Shown: positions 1-7,578, counted from the stretch's first letter. The stretch is 25,797 nucleotides of DNA from Candidatus Saccharimonadota bacterium (GCA_018061375.1 JAGOUG010000007.1:1-25797); one strand, 5' to 3'. The notes: a model not told the origin generated them from the sequence alone. A program made the numbers and translations.

Positions 1-1
1 A

Positions 2-361
2 AGTGACCCTACAAAACCAGGCAGTCAAACGCCAGGAGCTGCACCAGACGGGTATGATATCAGCAAGGAAGATGACGTCCATATCTGTGGTGATCCGCTA
101 CCTACTGCAAGCATTGATACTGTACCTGTTTCAGGCAAAACATATACACTTAAATCCTACGTAACTACAGGTAAATATACGCTACAGACTGTTGAGTTCA
201 TAGTTAACGGACAAGTTGTAAACTCACAGCCTGCTTCAGCGAGTGGGGAATACTCAACCTCTTACACATTCCCAACCAGCGGCAGCTATGAAGTACAAGT
301 CCGAGTCACCGATGTCGGATACTACCAGTCGACAAAAAGTGATACTGAACTTATTCCATAA
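2..361 (+). CDS. C-terminal end of a surface protein with an Ig/PKD-like domain (5' partial)
   Basis: The frame is open from the first full codon at base 2 to TAA at 359-361, giving 119 residues with no start in the window. The first ~25 residues are rich in Pro, Gly, Ser and Thr, like a linker. The remainder alternates hydrophobic and Thr/Ser/Tyr residues: VEFIVNGQVV, then YSTSYTFPTSGSYEVQVRVTD, the pattern of an Ig-like or PKD beta-sandwich as found at the ends of secreted or wall-displayed proteins. There is no LPXTG motif and no C-terminal membrane helix. Attachment and partners would be encoded upstream. It converges on the PIN-TRAM gene with 21 bp between the stops. The domain class rests on pattern only; a precise family is not claimed. 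Confidence 0.7.
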   Translation, partial: SDPTKPGSQTPGAAPDGYDISKEDDVHICGDPLPTASIDTVPVSGKTYTLKSYVTTGKYTLQTVEFIVNGQVVNSQPASASGEYSTSYTFPTSGSYEVQVRVTDVGYYQSTKSDTELIP

Positions 362-376
362 CCATTAACTTAATGG
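362..376. repeat. Perfect 15-bp inverted repeat between convergent genes
   Basis: CCATTAA (362-368), a single C, then TTAATGG (370-376) form a perfect inverted repeat that fills most of the 21-bp gap between the surface-protein stop and the PIN-TRAM stop. As RNA it would give only about a 5-bp stem and there is no T-run on either side, so it is a weak candidate for a bidirectional terminator. Confidence 0.4.
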
Positions 377-382
377 AGTCTG

Positions 383-1225
383 CTACTGGTTTGCAATAGA
401 TTCGAGGAGTTTATCTTCAGCTGTTTGTGGTCGGCGACGGTTCTGCGGTCGAGGTTTAGGTGAAGCAGTAGTAGTACGAGGTGATGCTTTTGGTCTAGTT
501 GCAACGGTTACTGACCTAGCGTCAATTTTACTAACTTTTGGAGATCCAAGCATTTTAGCAAACATCATTCTACCTGCAGAAGTCTGTAGATTCCGCGTGA
601 ATTCAACAGGTACAGTTTGCGATTGAAAACTTCCGGCTTTTTCTACCACTACAAGCGTTCCATCGTCTAAATACCCGACACCCTGAGTACGTTCTTGACC
701 GCGTTGTACAATTTTAATTTCAGCTTGTTCACCAGGGAGACGTGTTGGCCGTAGGTTTTGTGAGAGTTCATTAATGTTTAAGACTCTCACACCTTCAATT
801 TCAGCAACTTTAAGAAGATTAAAGTCAGTTGTAAATAAGAGTGCACCACGTTTTTTAGCGAGTTTAACTAACTTTTCATCAACACCAGGTTCTTCAGGAA
901 TGTCATCGCTAATTATTGCAATATCGGCATCTCTGCTTGCTTGCAAGTCTTGAATCACAGAGAGGCCAAAACGGGCTCGCTCGCGTTTAATATGGTCTGC
1001 CTTGTCTGCAAGTAGCTGTAGTTCAGCAATAACAAAGCGTGGCACCAGCAGCTGCGATGGCACAAAGCCAGATTTAACTACCTCAACAATGCGGCCGTCA
1101 ATTAAAGCGCTTGTATCGAGGAGCACGGCATTTTTATGTCGTATTTTGAGTGGGGTATTTTGTATTACCGAATAGATACCGAGCCCCACGCTCAGTATTG
1201 AAAGTAAAAGTATGAGTTCTAACAT
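383..1225 (-). CDS. Membrane-anchored PIN-TRAM domain protein, YacL type (putative ribonuclease)
   Basis: This 280-aa protein has one N-terminal hydrophobic segment (about residues 2-22), then a PIN nuclease domain. The usual acidic metal ligands are visible: D37 in LLDTSALIDGR, E68 in VIAELQ, D116 in GVDEKL and D134 in FTTDFNLL. A TRAM-like beta-barrel (about 165-225) follows, and the tail from about 240 is Pro/Arg/Lys-rich and probably disordered. B. subtilis YacL, the closest architecture I know, has more N-terminal helices. PIN domains are metal-dependent RNases, and TRAM domains bind RNA; the substrate is unknown. It lies 26 bp after radA, and the AAGGA sequence upstream of the ATG fits translation from the radA transcript. 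The radA-yacL pairing is conserved in Firmicutes. Confidence 0.85.
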   Translation of the reverse strand: MLELILLLSILSVGLGIYSVIQNTPLKIRHKNAVLLDTSALIDGRIVEVVKSGFVPSQLLVPRFVIAELQLLADKADHIKRERARFGLSVIQDLQASRDADIAIISDDIPEEPGVDEKLVKLAKKRGALLFTTDFNLLKVAEIEGVRVLNINELSQNLRPTRLPGEQAEIKIVQRGQERTQGVGYLDDGTLVVVEKAGSFQSQTVPVEFTRNLQTSAGRMMFAKMLGSPKVSKIDARSVTVATRPKASPRTTTASPKPRPQNRRRPQTAEDKLLESIANQ

Positions 1226-1251
1226 TATGTATTCCTTATATAATTCTAAAT

Positions 1252-2595
1252 TTATGATTTTAAATATTCGTTCAACGCCTCTTTGAGGCTTGAAACGGAC
1301 TGTAGTAATGGTGACTTTGTATCTGCCTTCGGGCCAATAGCTGCCTTGAAGCCGAGCTGCTTTACCTCTTTTAGGCGCTGTTCGATGTTTGGTACGTGTC
1401 GCACCTCGCCAGAAAGACCGACTTCACCAAACACCACGGCGTCATCTTTTAGCTTCAAGCCTTTTGCGGCAGAGGCAATTGCCATACATACCGCAAGGTC
1501 AGCAGCGGGTTCTGTGATTTTTATACCGCCGACAATATTGATATACACATCGTATTCGCTCAGATCAAGCTTTGTACGGCGCGAAAGCACTGCAGTCAGT
1601 AAATTAAGCCTGTTTAAATCAAAACCTGATGCAGCGCGCTTAGGGTAGCCAAAGCTCGTTCTGTTCACTAGCGCCTGAACCTCTACTAAAATTGGCCGGG
1701 TACCTTCCATAGCTGCGAGTACTATTGAGCCATCTGCAACTTGGCGTTCTGCTAAAAGCACGGCAGATGGGTTAGCTACCGGCAATAAGCCCTTTTCAGT
1801 CATGTCAAAAATACCAACTTCAGATGTAGACCCAAATCGATTCTTAACTGCACGAAGTACTTTGAAACCACCGTATCTATCACCTTCTAAGTTGAGTACG
1901 ACGTCTACGAGGTGTTCGAGTAATTTTGGCCCCGCAATACTGCCTTCTTTGGTAACATGGCCGACAATTATTAACGTAGTACCACTTTGTTTGGCCGCCT
2001 GCGTTAACAAATAAGTACTATTAGTTATCTGGCTAATCGAACCCGGTGCAGATGTAACCGCATGGCACGATACGGTTTGAATTGAATCTACAATTACCAC
2101 CTGATGTTCTTTAGCCAGTATCGTTTCAGCGATATCATCGCTGCTTGTAGAGCTTGCAAGAAGTACCGCTTGCTTCTTTGGTGTAATACGCTCAGCACGC
2201 ATACTCACCTGCTCTAGTGATTCTTCACCGCTTACATACAACACACTATGATCCGTAGAAAGCTCAGCGGCGAGCTGCATTAACAAGGTACTTTTACCAA
2301 TACCTGGCTGCCCAGCGATTAGGTTCACACTACCTGCTACAAAGCCACCGCCAAGTACAGAGTCTACATCAGATACATGTGTAGAAAGCCGAACTGAACG
2401 CTGCTTTTTAGCAAGAACTCCCACCTGCGTGCCAGTAAGCTTTGTACCCCGCGCACTGGCGAGTGCAGGATCTTTAGAAACGTTGAGTTGTTCAACCAAA
2501 CTATTCCAGGCACCACAACTCGCACAGCGTCCCGCCCACTTACCGTGAGTTGCGCCACATTCCTGACAGATAAACTGATGTGTATTTTTAGCCAT
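1252..2595 (-). CDS. radA: DNA repair protein RadA (branch-migration ATPase)
   Basis: RadA is a RecA-like, hexameric helicase that drives branch migration at recombination intermediates. At 447 aa it is near the usual ~455. An N-terminal zinc finger has Cys 10, 13, 25 and 28. The RecA core has Walker A GQPGIGKST at 95-103, and the RadA-specific KNRFG motif lies near 248-252. The C-terminal part resembles the Lon-protease-like domain (GGIKITEPAADLAVCMAIASA). The ATG is 11 nt after an extended -10 element, with a TAGGTAGG stretch in that gap. It is followed 26 bp later by the PIN-TRAM gene and preceded by the HExxH gene, so it may be transcribed both from its own promoter and from upstream. Confidence 0.96.
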   Translation of the reverse strand: MAKNTHQFICQECGATHGKWAGRCASCGAWNSLVEQLNVSKDPALASARGTKLTGTQVGVLAKKQRSVRLSTHVSDVDSVLGGGFVAGSVNLIAGQPGIGKSTLLMQLAAELSTDHSVLYVSGEESLEQVSMRAERITPKKQAVLLASSTSSDDIAETILAKEHQVVIVDSIQTVSCHAVTSAPGSISQITNSTYLLTQAAKQSGTTLIIVGHVTKEGSIAGPKLLEHLVDVVLNLEGDRYGGFKVLRAVKNRFGSTSEVGIFDMTEKGLLPVANPSAVLLAERQVADGSIVLAAMEGTRPILVEVQALVNRTSFGYPKRAASGFDLNRLNLLTAVLSRRTKLDLSEYDVYINIVGGIKITEPAADLAVCMAIASAAKGLKLKDDAVVFGEVGLSGEVRHVPNIEQRLKEVKQLGFKAAIGPKADTKSPLLQSVSSLKEALNEYLKS

Positions 2596-2605
2596 GCCTA
2601 CCTAG

Positions 2606-2617
2606 TAGTATACCACT
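2606..2617 (-). promoter_or_regulatory. Extended -10 promoter of radA (AGTGGTATACTA)
   Basis: On the minus strand AGTGGTATACTA contains TGG-TATACT, an extended -10 with no convincing -35. The hexamer (2607-2612) ends 11 nt before the radA ATG, so the leader would be only a few nucleotides. The same 12-mer occurs before the SPOUT methyltransferase gene (15089-15100) and the 258-aa orphan (16380-16391). Confidence 0.65.
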
Positions 2618-2622
2618 GCATG

Positions 2623-3579
2623 TTATCTTGTCTGATAATTGCTATCGAGCTGATTTGTAAGCTCGGTCTGAGTTGCTGCCAGTTCATTGCGACTGGCAAC
2701 TATGTCGTTATACTCCGAAGTGAGCTGCTGCGCGGTCGTAACTGCCACATTATATTCTTTAACCGTCTGATTATAAGCTGGTACCATTGCATTATATGCG
2801 GCGACATCAGTACGTCGGAGAACGCTCATCTGTTGCTGATCTGAGTTTAACTGTGACTCAAGTCTAGAAATAGTAGCTTCAGTCGCCTCTATCTGTTGCT
2901 TTAAAGCCGCCAGCTGTTGATCATACGACTTAATCTGATTCTCTATACTGACAAACTGTTCCTGATACCCCTGGGTATACCGAACAATCTTACTACGGTC
3001 TTTAAAATATCGTGCATAGTGATCTTCAAGCGCTTGGGGCAAAACCGCTATTTCTGTTCCAAGTATTGAATGGAGTTCGTTACTAATTTCATTTGGTTCG
3101 AGTACTTTGTACGCATCGACGGTGGCTTTGAACTGTTCGTCTTGTATTGCAGCTGCGGCAGTTATTAGCTGCCTATCAAGCTTGTCACGCTCACTCTGAG
3201 AGAGCCGTTCATACATCGCATGAAGTAACTCATGAGCCGCGGTTACTTCTTGGACTCCGTTTAGGCGAGGGTCTGTGACATCGTATACATAAAATCGCTG
3301 CCGTGTATAACAGCCGAGTACAACACTTTGTTCTTTTGCAACATTGCCACATGCAGCATTAAACGTATCTGCCCCAAGTACCTCAGGTAGGCTTGCTTCG
3401 TATGTGAAGCTCCCAGCATCCGTAAGGCTAATGCTGTCTTCTAATACTGCAGCAGCGGGCTGAACATCTGTAGCCTGCACAACGGCCCAGTCACGTACAT
3501 ATTGTGCGTTTAAAACTACCAGACCAACAAGTACAACTGTTACAAGGAGCGCAATAGCGCCTGTAAATTTACGCTTCAT
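2623..3579 (-). CDS. Membrane-anchored putative zinc metalloprotease with C-terminal coiled coil
   Basis: I do not recognise a named family. The 318-aa protein starts MKRK followed by a hydrophobic helix (about 5-24), which predicts a membrane-anchored extracytoplasmic protein. Two cysteines (C78, C90) could form a disulfide. TAAHELLHAMYERLS carries HELLH at 116-120, an HExxH zinc motif in a helix as in zincin proteases. A downstream helix with NELHSILGTE (167-176) could supply the third ligand, E168 or E176. From about 205 to 315 the sequence is a heptad-like coiled coil rich in Gln, Glu and Ser. It lies 13 bp after clpC and before radA, within a cluster of quality-control genes. Catalysis is an inference from the motif; a coiled-coil wall or scaffold protein with a degenerate protease fold is the alternative. 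Confidence 0.7.
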   Translation of the reverse strand: MKRKFTGAIALLVTVVLVGLVVLNAQYVRDWAVVQATDVQPAAAVLEDSISLTDAGSFTYEASLPEVLGADTFNAACGNVAKEQSVVLGCYTRQRFYVYDVTDPRLNGVQEVTAAHELLHAMYERLSQSERDKLDRQLITAAAAIQDEQFKATVDAYKVLEPNEISNELHSILGTEIAVLPQALEDHYARYFKDRSKIVRYTQGYQEQFVSIENQIKSYDQQLAALKQQIEATEATISRLESQLNSDQQQMSVLRRTDVAAYNAMVPAYNQTVKEYNVAVTTAQQLTSEYNDIVASRNELAATQTELTNQLDSNYQTR

Positions 3580-3586
3580 ATATTAC

Positions 3587-3592
3587 AGTATA
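3587..3592 (-). promoter_or_regulatory. -10 element TATACT before the HExxH gene
   Basis: TATACT on the minus strand ends 7 nt before the ATG at 3579 and directly follows the clpC stop (3593-3595). A transcript from here would be leaderless. No good -35 is seen. A 12-bp palindrome, TACTACGTAGTA (3591-3602), overlaps its upstream edge. Confidence 0.55.
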
Positions 3593-6100
3593 CTACGTAG
3601 TAACCTTTGTTTTTGTCGTCCGCCTAGCCTTCTGTCCACCAGCCGTCTGAAAGTGAAACTTCTTCTTAACAATATCAAGTGAAATACTCTGACCAGGTTT
3701 GTACAGCCCCTTTAATACCCCTTCGGCAATATGGTCTTCAATCTCGTCCTGGATTGCTCGGCGAAGCGTTCGCACGCCACTTTGTGGCTTATAACCATCC
3801 GCCAAAATACGCTTTTTTGCTGCAGTTGAAACGTCTACCGTTATTCCGTGCTCAGCGCTCAACCTATCGTTCAGTTCACTCAGTTGCAGGTCTAGTACCT
3901 TCTGCGCTTCTTTTGTAGTAAGCGCCCTAAAGACTACGACCTTATCGATTCTATTTATAAGCTCTGGTCGCATTATTGATTTAAGTTCATCAAGAACTCG
4001 TTCTTTGTTGTCTTCGTGAAGTTCGTCCAAATCGTCAAGCTGATTCTTGCTCTGAGCCCTGAATCCAAGTGTTGATTCTCTTTGAAGTTGTTCGGCACCT
4101 ATATTACCAGTCATTATTACGACAGTATTTGTGAAGTCTACAGTGCGGCCTTTTGCATCTGTTAGTACGCCATCTTCAAGTATTTGAAGAAGCATATTGA
4201 AGATATCTGGGTGCGCTTTTTCAATTTCATCAAGAAGTATCAGACTGTATGGATTACGGCGAACTTTGTCGGTCAGTTGCCCACCTTCTTCGTAGCCAAC
4301 ATACCCAGCCGGTGCCCCAACTAATCGAGAGGCAGTGTGCCGTTCTGAAAACTCACTCATATCTATTTTAATCAGTGCATCTTTACGGTCGTATAATTCT
4401 TTCGCAAGTGTTCGAGCAAGCTCTGTTTTACCAACACCAGATGGGCCGAGGAATATAAATGAGCCAATCGGGCGTTTCTTGTCACTCACACCAGAACGGT
4501 TACGTCTAATGGCTCGTGATACTGCTGAAATCGCCTCGGTCTGCCCGATTACTGACCGTGAGAGTACTTTTTCAAGACCAAGTAGATACTCAGCCTCTTC
4601 CTTCATAATTTTCTGTGCAGGGATTCCCGTAATTACGCTGACGGTACGTGCAAGGTCTGCTTCCGTAAGTACAATCGCAGGCTGTGTCTTGGCACGTTCT
4701 GCCTCAAGCACACGGTCAAGATCTGCAAGCGTATTCTTATGTTTTGCAGCGCTTTCAAAATCTTCGTGAGAGACTGCGTCGTCCATTCGTGAACGCGTAA
4801 GTTTTATCTCTCTCATTAAGCCACGCTGGAACTCTGGCACGGCGTCTTTTTCTACACGGCGAAATGCTGCAGCTTCATCCAGCAAATCTATTGCCTTATC
4901 TGGCATATGCCGTTCGCTCATATACCGATCACTCAGGTAGACAGTACGTCTAATCAGTTCATCGTTCATCGTAACGTTATGGTGCTGCTCGTACTTACCC
5001 TTAAGCCCTTGTAGAATTTCAACCGTTTCTTCAACTGAAGGTGGTTGTACCTCAATAGTCTGAAAGCGTCGGTCCAGCGCCGCGTCTTTTTCAATACTTT
5101 TTTGGTACTCGTCAATTGTAGTTGCACCAATTAGACGCATTGTGCCGCGTGCGAGTACTGGCTTTAATATATTGCCAGCGTCCATCGCACCCTCAGCAGA
5201 ACCCGCCCCGACCAATAGGTGAATCTCATCTATAAAAACAATTACGTTCTTGTCTTGGGTGATCTCTGACATAACCGCCTTAAGGCGCTCTTCAAACTCA
5301 CCGCGATACTTGGTACCTGCAATCATGCCGACGAGATCAATCATAATAACCTTCTTGTCAAACAAGCTTTCAGGTACGTTCTGGTCTGCAATCCGCTGGG
5401 CGAGACCTTCAACAATAGCTGTCTTACCTACGCCTGGTTCACCGATGAGTATTGGGTTATTTTTTGTACGCCGAGAAAGTATAGTAATTAAACGCTGGAG
5501 TTCTTTTGCACGGCCGATAACCGGATCGAGCTTATTCTGAAGTGCAAGCTTCGTAAGATCTGTACCAAAATATTCTAATGCACTCTTCTTCTTTTTTTCT
5601 CGTTCACGTGTTGCGGTGCCCGTGTCACCGTATTCAAATCGCTGCTGATTCAAGAATGATTCTAACTCTGCGGTAAGCCCATCTACATTAATATTCATGT
5701 CTCTGAGGAGTACATTAGCTCGAGTATTTTTTTGAATTAAAATACTGTACAGCATATGCTCTGTACCACAATAGTCTTGGTTGAATTCCTTAGCAATCTC
5801 CCAACTGGTACGTAGTGTAAGCTTCGCAGCCTCGCTCAGACCCTTGCCACTTACAGAATCATCAGTATCACGTGGAGTCAGCTTGAGTGCTGTTCGCGCT
5901 CGGTCAAGAGTTACGCCTGATGTATCGAGTAGCTTTGCACCAATAGAGTTCTCTTGACTCAGCACTCCGAGTAGAATGTGCTCGGTGCCAACATAGGCGT
6001 TACCAAAGCTACGGGCAATTGCATCAGCATGCTGCAAACTGAGCCGAGCGTTCTCGGTCAGGTGATTTAAGAATTCTTGAAAGTCCCTGCTCGTGTTCAT
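3593..6100 (-). CDS. clpC: ClpC-type AAA+ unfoldase, ATPase subunit of the Clp protease
   Basis: ClpC unfolds proteins and feeds them to ClpP, or acts alone as a disaggregase. The 835-aa protein has two Clp-N repeats (about 5-140), a first AAA+ module with Walker A GEPGVGKT at 220-227, a UVR-like helical middle segment near 425-460 (HEDFESAAKHKNTLADLD), a second AAA+ module with GPSGVGKTE near 550, and a ClpB D2-small-type C-terminus. The open frame extends eight codons upstream to a GTG inside the operator, but the ATG at 6100 (MNTSRDFQEF) matches the family N-terminus and lies 7 nt after the -10, so I use it. No clpP, mcsA, mcsB or ctsR is present in the window. A perfect CIRCE overlaps the promoter, so HrcA control is expected. 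Confidence 0.96.
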   Translation of the reverse strand: MNTSRDFQEFLNHLTENARLSLQHADAIARSFGNAYVGTEHILLGVLSQENSIGAKLLDTSGVTLDRARTALKLTPRDTDDSVSGKGLSEAAKLTLRTSWEIAKEFNQDYCGTEHMLYSILIQKNTRANVLLRDMNINVDGLTAELESFLNQQRFEYGDTGTATREREKKKKSALEYFGTDLTKLALQNKLDPVIGRAKELQRLITILSRRTKNNPILIGEPGVGKTAIVEGLAQRIADQNVPESLFDKKVIMIDLVGMIAGTKYRGEFEERLKAVMSEITQDKNVIVFIDEIHLLVGAGSAEGAMDAGNILKPVLARGTMRLIGATTIDEYQKSIEKDAALDRRFQTIEVQPPSVEETVEILQGLKGKYEQHHNVTMNDELIRRTVYLSDRYMSERHMPDKAIDLLDEAAAFRRVEKDAVPEFQRGLMREIKLTRSRMDDAVSHEDFESAAKHKNTLADLDRVLEAERAKTQPAIVLTEADLARTVSVITGIPAQKIMKEEAEYLLGLEKVLSRSVIGQTEAISAVSRAIRRNRSGVSDKKRPIGSFIFLGPSGVGKTELARTLAKELYDRKDALIKIDMSEFSERHTASRLVGAPAGYVGYEEGGQLTDKVRRNPYSLILLDEIEKAHPDIFNMLLQILEDGVLTDAKGRTVDFTNTVVIMTGNIGAEQLQRESTLGFRAQSKNQLDDLDELHEDNKERVLDELKSIMRPELINRIDKVVVFRALTTKEAQKVLDLQLSELNDRLSAEHGITVDVSTAAKKRILADGYKPQSGVRTLRRAIQDEIEDHIAEGVLKGLYKPGQSISLDIVKKKFHFQTAGGQKARRTTKTKVTT

Positions 6101-6107
6101 ACATACA

Positions 6108-6135
6108 ATTGTAGCATTTAGCACTCTTACGTCAA
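6108..6135 (-). promoter_or_regulatory. clpC promoter (TTGACG - 16 bp - TACAAT)
   Basis: On the minus strand the -35 is TTGACG (6130-6135) and the -10 is TACAAT (6108-6113), spaced 16 bp. The -10 ends 7 nt before the clpC ATG, which predicts a leaderless mRNA. The -35 lies inside the CIRCE centre and the operator covers the spacer, so bound HrcA would block RNA polymerase. Confidence 0.8.
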
Positions 6136-6144
6136 GAGTGCTAA
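6118..6144. promoter_or_regulatory. CIRCE operator (HrcA repressor site)
   Basis: TTAGCACTC (6118-6126), nine bases, then GAGTGCTAA (6136-6144) is an exact match to the CIRCE consensus. The arms extend inward to 11 bp (6118-6128 and 6134-6144). CIRCE is the binding site of the heat-shock repressor HrcA, usually found upstream of groESL or dnaK operons. Here it overlaps the clpC promoter. hrcA itself is not in the window. Confidence 0.96.
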
Positions 6145-6168
6145 TTACAACGAGTGATTGGGAGCTAT

Positions 6169-7425
6169 CTACTCTTCAGTAGATTCAATAGCGTCGATGA
6201 AGCCGGCTTCAATATCGTCTCGGCGCTTTGGCTTACTAGACTTCTTTGGTGCTGCAGGCTTGGCTGGCTCAACTGGCTTCTCAGCTACCGGTGCAGGCGC
6301 TTCAACAACAACTTCAGCTGGGGGTTCCGTGACTTCTACAGCTTCCGGTTCAGTAACCTCAGCAATAGGCTCAGATTTTGATTCGCCAGATTCAATATCA
6401 AGTTCGTATCCAGTAAGTTTGCTTGCAAGTCGTACATTTTGACCAGCTTTACCAATTGCGATAGAAAGTTGGCTCTGATCTACAATAACCTTAGCGTGCT
6501 TAGAAGCTTCGTGAATTTCTACACGAATAACCTCTGTTGGAGAAAGTGCGTTCTTAATGTATTGTTCATTACCTTCAGCGTAGGTTATGATATCGATCTT
6601 TTCCATATCACCGATTTCATTCATAACAGACTGAACACGTGTACCGTGTCCACCGACAAATGTGCCAACTGGGTCAACACCAGGAACGGTTGAGCTTACT
6701 GCGATCTTCGTACGAAGACCAGCTTGCCGAGCGATACCCTTAATTTCTACCGCACCGCTTTCCATTTCTGGAACCTCTTGGCGGAAAAGATATTCAATGA
6801 ATTCTTCATTTGCACGAGAAAGTATCAGTTGTGGACCGCGGTTGCCACGTTCAACATCTTTTAAAAATACTTTGATACGTGAACCTACACCGTAGTATTC
6901 ACCCTGTATCTGCTCACTTGCAGGTAGTATGCCAGTCGCTTTACCAAGATCAACACGCACTAGTCGTGGTTCAACCCGCTGAACGGTACCAACAATAACA
7001 GTACCAATTTTGTCTTCGTATTCACCTAAGATTATTTCTCTTTCAGCTTCACGAATACGCTGTAAAATAACCTGTTTAGCTGTCTGGGCTGCAACACGGC
7101 CAAATGTAGTTGGGTGCGCTTCTTCCGTGACAACATCGCCAACTTTAGCGCCTTTTTTGAACTTCTGAGCTTGTTCAACCGTAAGCTGCTGAGCATCATT
7201 TTCTACTGCGTCGTCTTCAACAACATCGTAGCTAGTAATAGCAGTCATGTCACCTGTATTAGAGTTAAGTTGAACGGCAACATTCTGTTCTCGCTCACCA
7301 AAGTCTTTTCTGTATGCAGCTGCAAGCGCTTGTTCAACCGCTTCGTGCACTACGTCTTCTGGTAGATTCTTTTCTTCTGCAATTTGTTTTACAGCCATTA
7401 CGAGCTGTTTAATCTGTAGTTCCAT
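6169..7425 (-). CDS. nusA: Transcription termination/antitermination factor NusA
   Basis: NusA binds RNA polymerase and nascent RNA and modulates pausing, termination and antitermination. The 418-aa protein has the N-terminal polymerase-binding domain (about 1-125), an S1 domain (about 135-200, GTVIVGTVQRVEPRLVRVDLG) and two KH domains (about 225-340, including VGGHGTRVQSVMNEI and SIAIGKAGQNVRLASKLTGYELDI). A Glu/Pro/Val/Ala tail (about 345-400) ends in a Lys/Arg cluster. It stands alone here rather than in a rimP-nusA-infB operon. An AAAGGA Shine-Dalgarno lies 7 nt before the ATG, fitting its real ~70-nt leader, unlike most first genes in this window. The leader hairpin suggests feedback by attenuation. 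Confidence 0.96.
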   Translation of the reverse strand: MELQIKQLVMAVKQIAEEKNLPEDVVHEAVEQALAAAYRKDFGEREQNVAVQLNSNTGDMTAITSYDVVEDDAVENDAQQLTVEQAQKFKKGAKVGDVVTEEAHPTTFGRVAAQTAKQVILQRIREAEREIILGEYEDKIGTVIVGTVQRVEPRLVRVDLGKATGILPASEQIQGEYYGVGSRIKVFLKDVERGNRGPQLILSRANEEFIEYLFRQEVPEMESGAVEIKGIARQAGLRTKIAVSSTVPGVDPVGTFVGGHGTRVQSVMNEIGDMEKIDIITYAEGNEQYIKNALSPTEVIRVEIHEASKHAKVIVDQSQLSIAIGKAGQNVRLASKLTGYELDIESGESKSEPIAEVTEPEAVEVTEPPAEVVVEAPAPVAEKPVEPAKPAAPKKSSKPKRRDDIEAGFIDAIESTEE

Positions 7426-7466
7426 TTTTTTGTCCTTTCAAATGTATATAACCAAGAATTCTTATG

Positions 7467-7491
7467 AAAAATTCCGACCTGCTGGCCGGAA
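7467..7491 (-). terminator. Terminator-like hairpin in the nusA leader (candidate attenuator)
   Basis: On the minus strand TTCCGGCC, loop AGCA and GGTCGGAA (7472-7491) form an 8-bp stem with one G-U pair, followed by five T (7467-7471). It lies between the nusA promoter and its start codon, so it can only act on the nusA transcript itself. The structure resembles an intrinsic terminator used as an attenuator. The short U-run suggests termination would be partial. Confidence 0.65.
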
Positions 7492-7500
7492 ACTATATCT

Positions 7501-7529
7501 AGAATACATTGACTACTATATATAGTCAA
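7501..7529 (-). promoter_or_regulatory. nusA promoter (TTGACT - 17 bp - TATTCT)
   Basis: On the minus strand TTGACT (7524-7529) and TATTCT (7501-7506) are spaced exactly 17 bp. The predicted start near 7494 gives a leader of roughly 70 nt holding the hairpin and the Shine-Dalgarno. The -35 lies in an arm of an inverted repeat (7508-7530). Confidence 0.8.
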
Positions 7530-7530
7530 T
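7508..7530. repeat. Inverted repeat ATTGACTA-N7-TAGTCAAT over the nusA -35
   Basis: Two perfect 8-bp arms (7508-7515 and 7523-7530) flank seven A/T-rich bases. One arm contains the nusA -35 and the other places a TTGACT on the plus strand facing pepN. It may be an operator for a dimeric regulator or simply a symmetric promoter region. Confidence 0.5.
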
Positions 7531-7578
7531 GACCTATCTTACTATTATATCACACTTATGTATATTTTGTCAATGCTT

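Noticed and set aside
6101..6124. GTG start of clpC inside the CIRCE operator
   Set aside because: The transcript is predicted to start next to ATG 6100, and the added residues do not match ClpC.
6118..6144. CIRCE stem as the nusA terminator
   Set aside because: It has no T-run after the stem on the nusA side and matches the CIRCE consensus exactly, so a DNA operator is the better reading.
7509..7540. Full plus-strand promoter for pepN using TTGACT at 7509-7514
   Set aside because: No good -10 lies 16-18 bp downstream; the nearest (TATCTT) is 20 bp away, and the TATACT beside the ATG fits the pattern of the other genes better.
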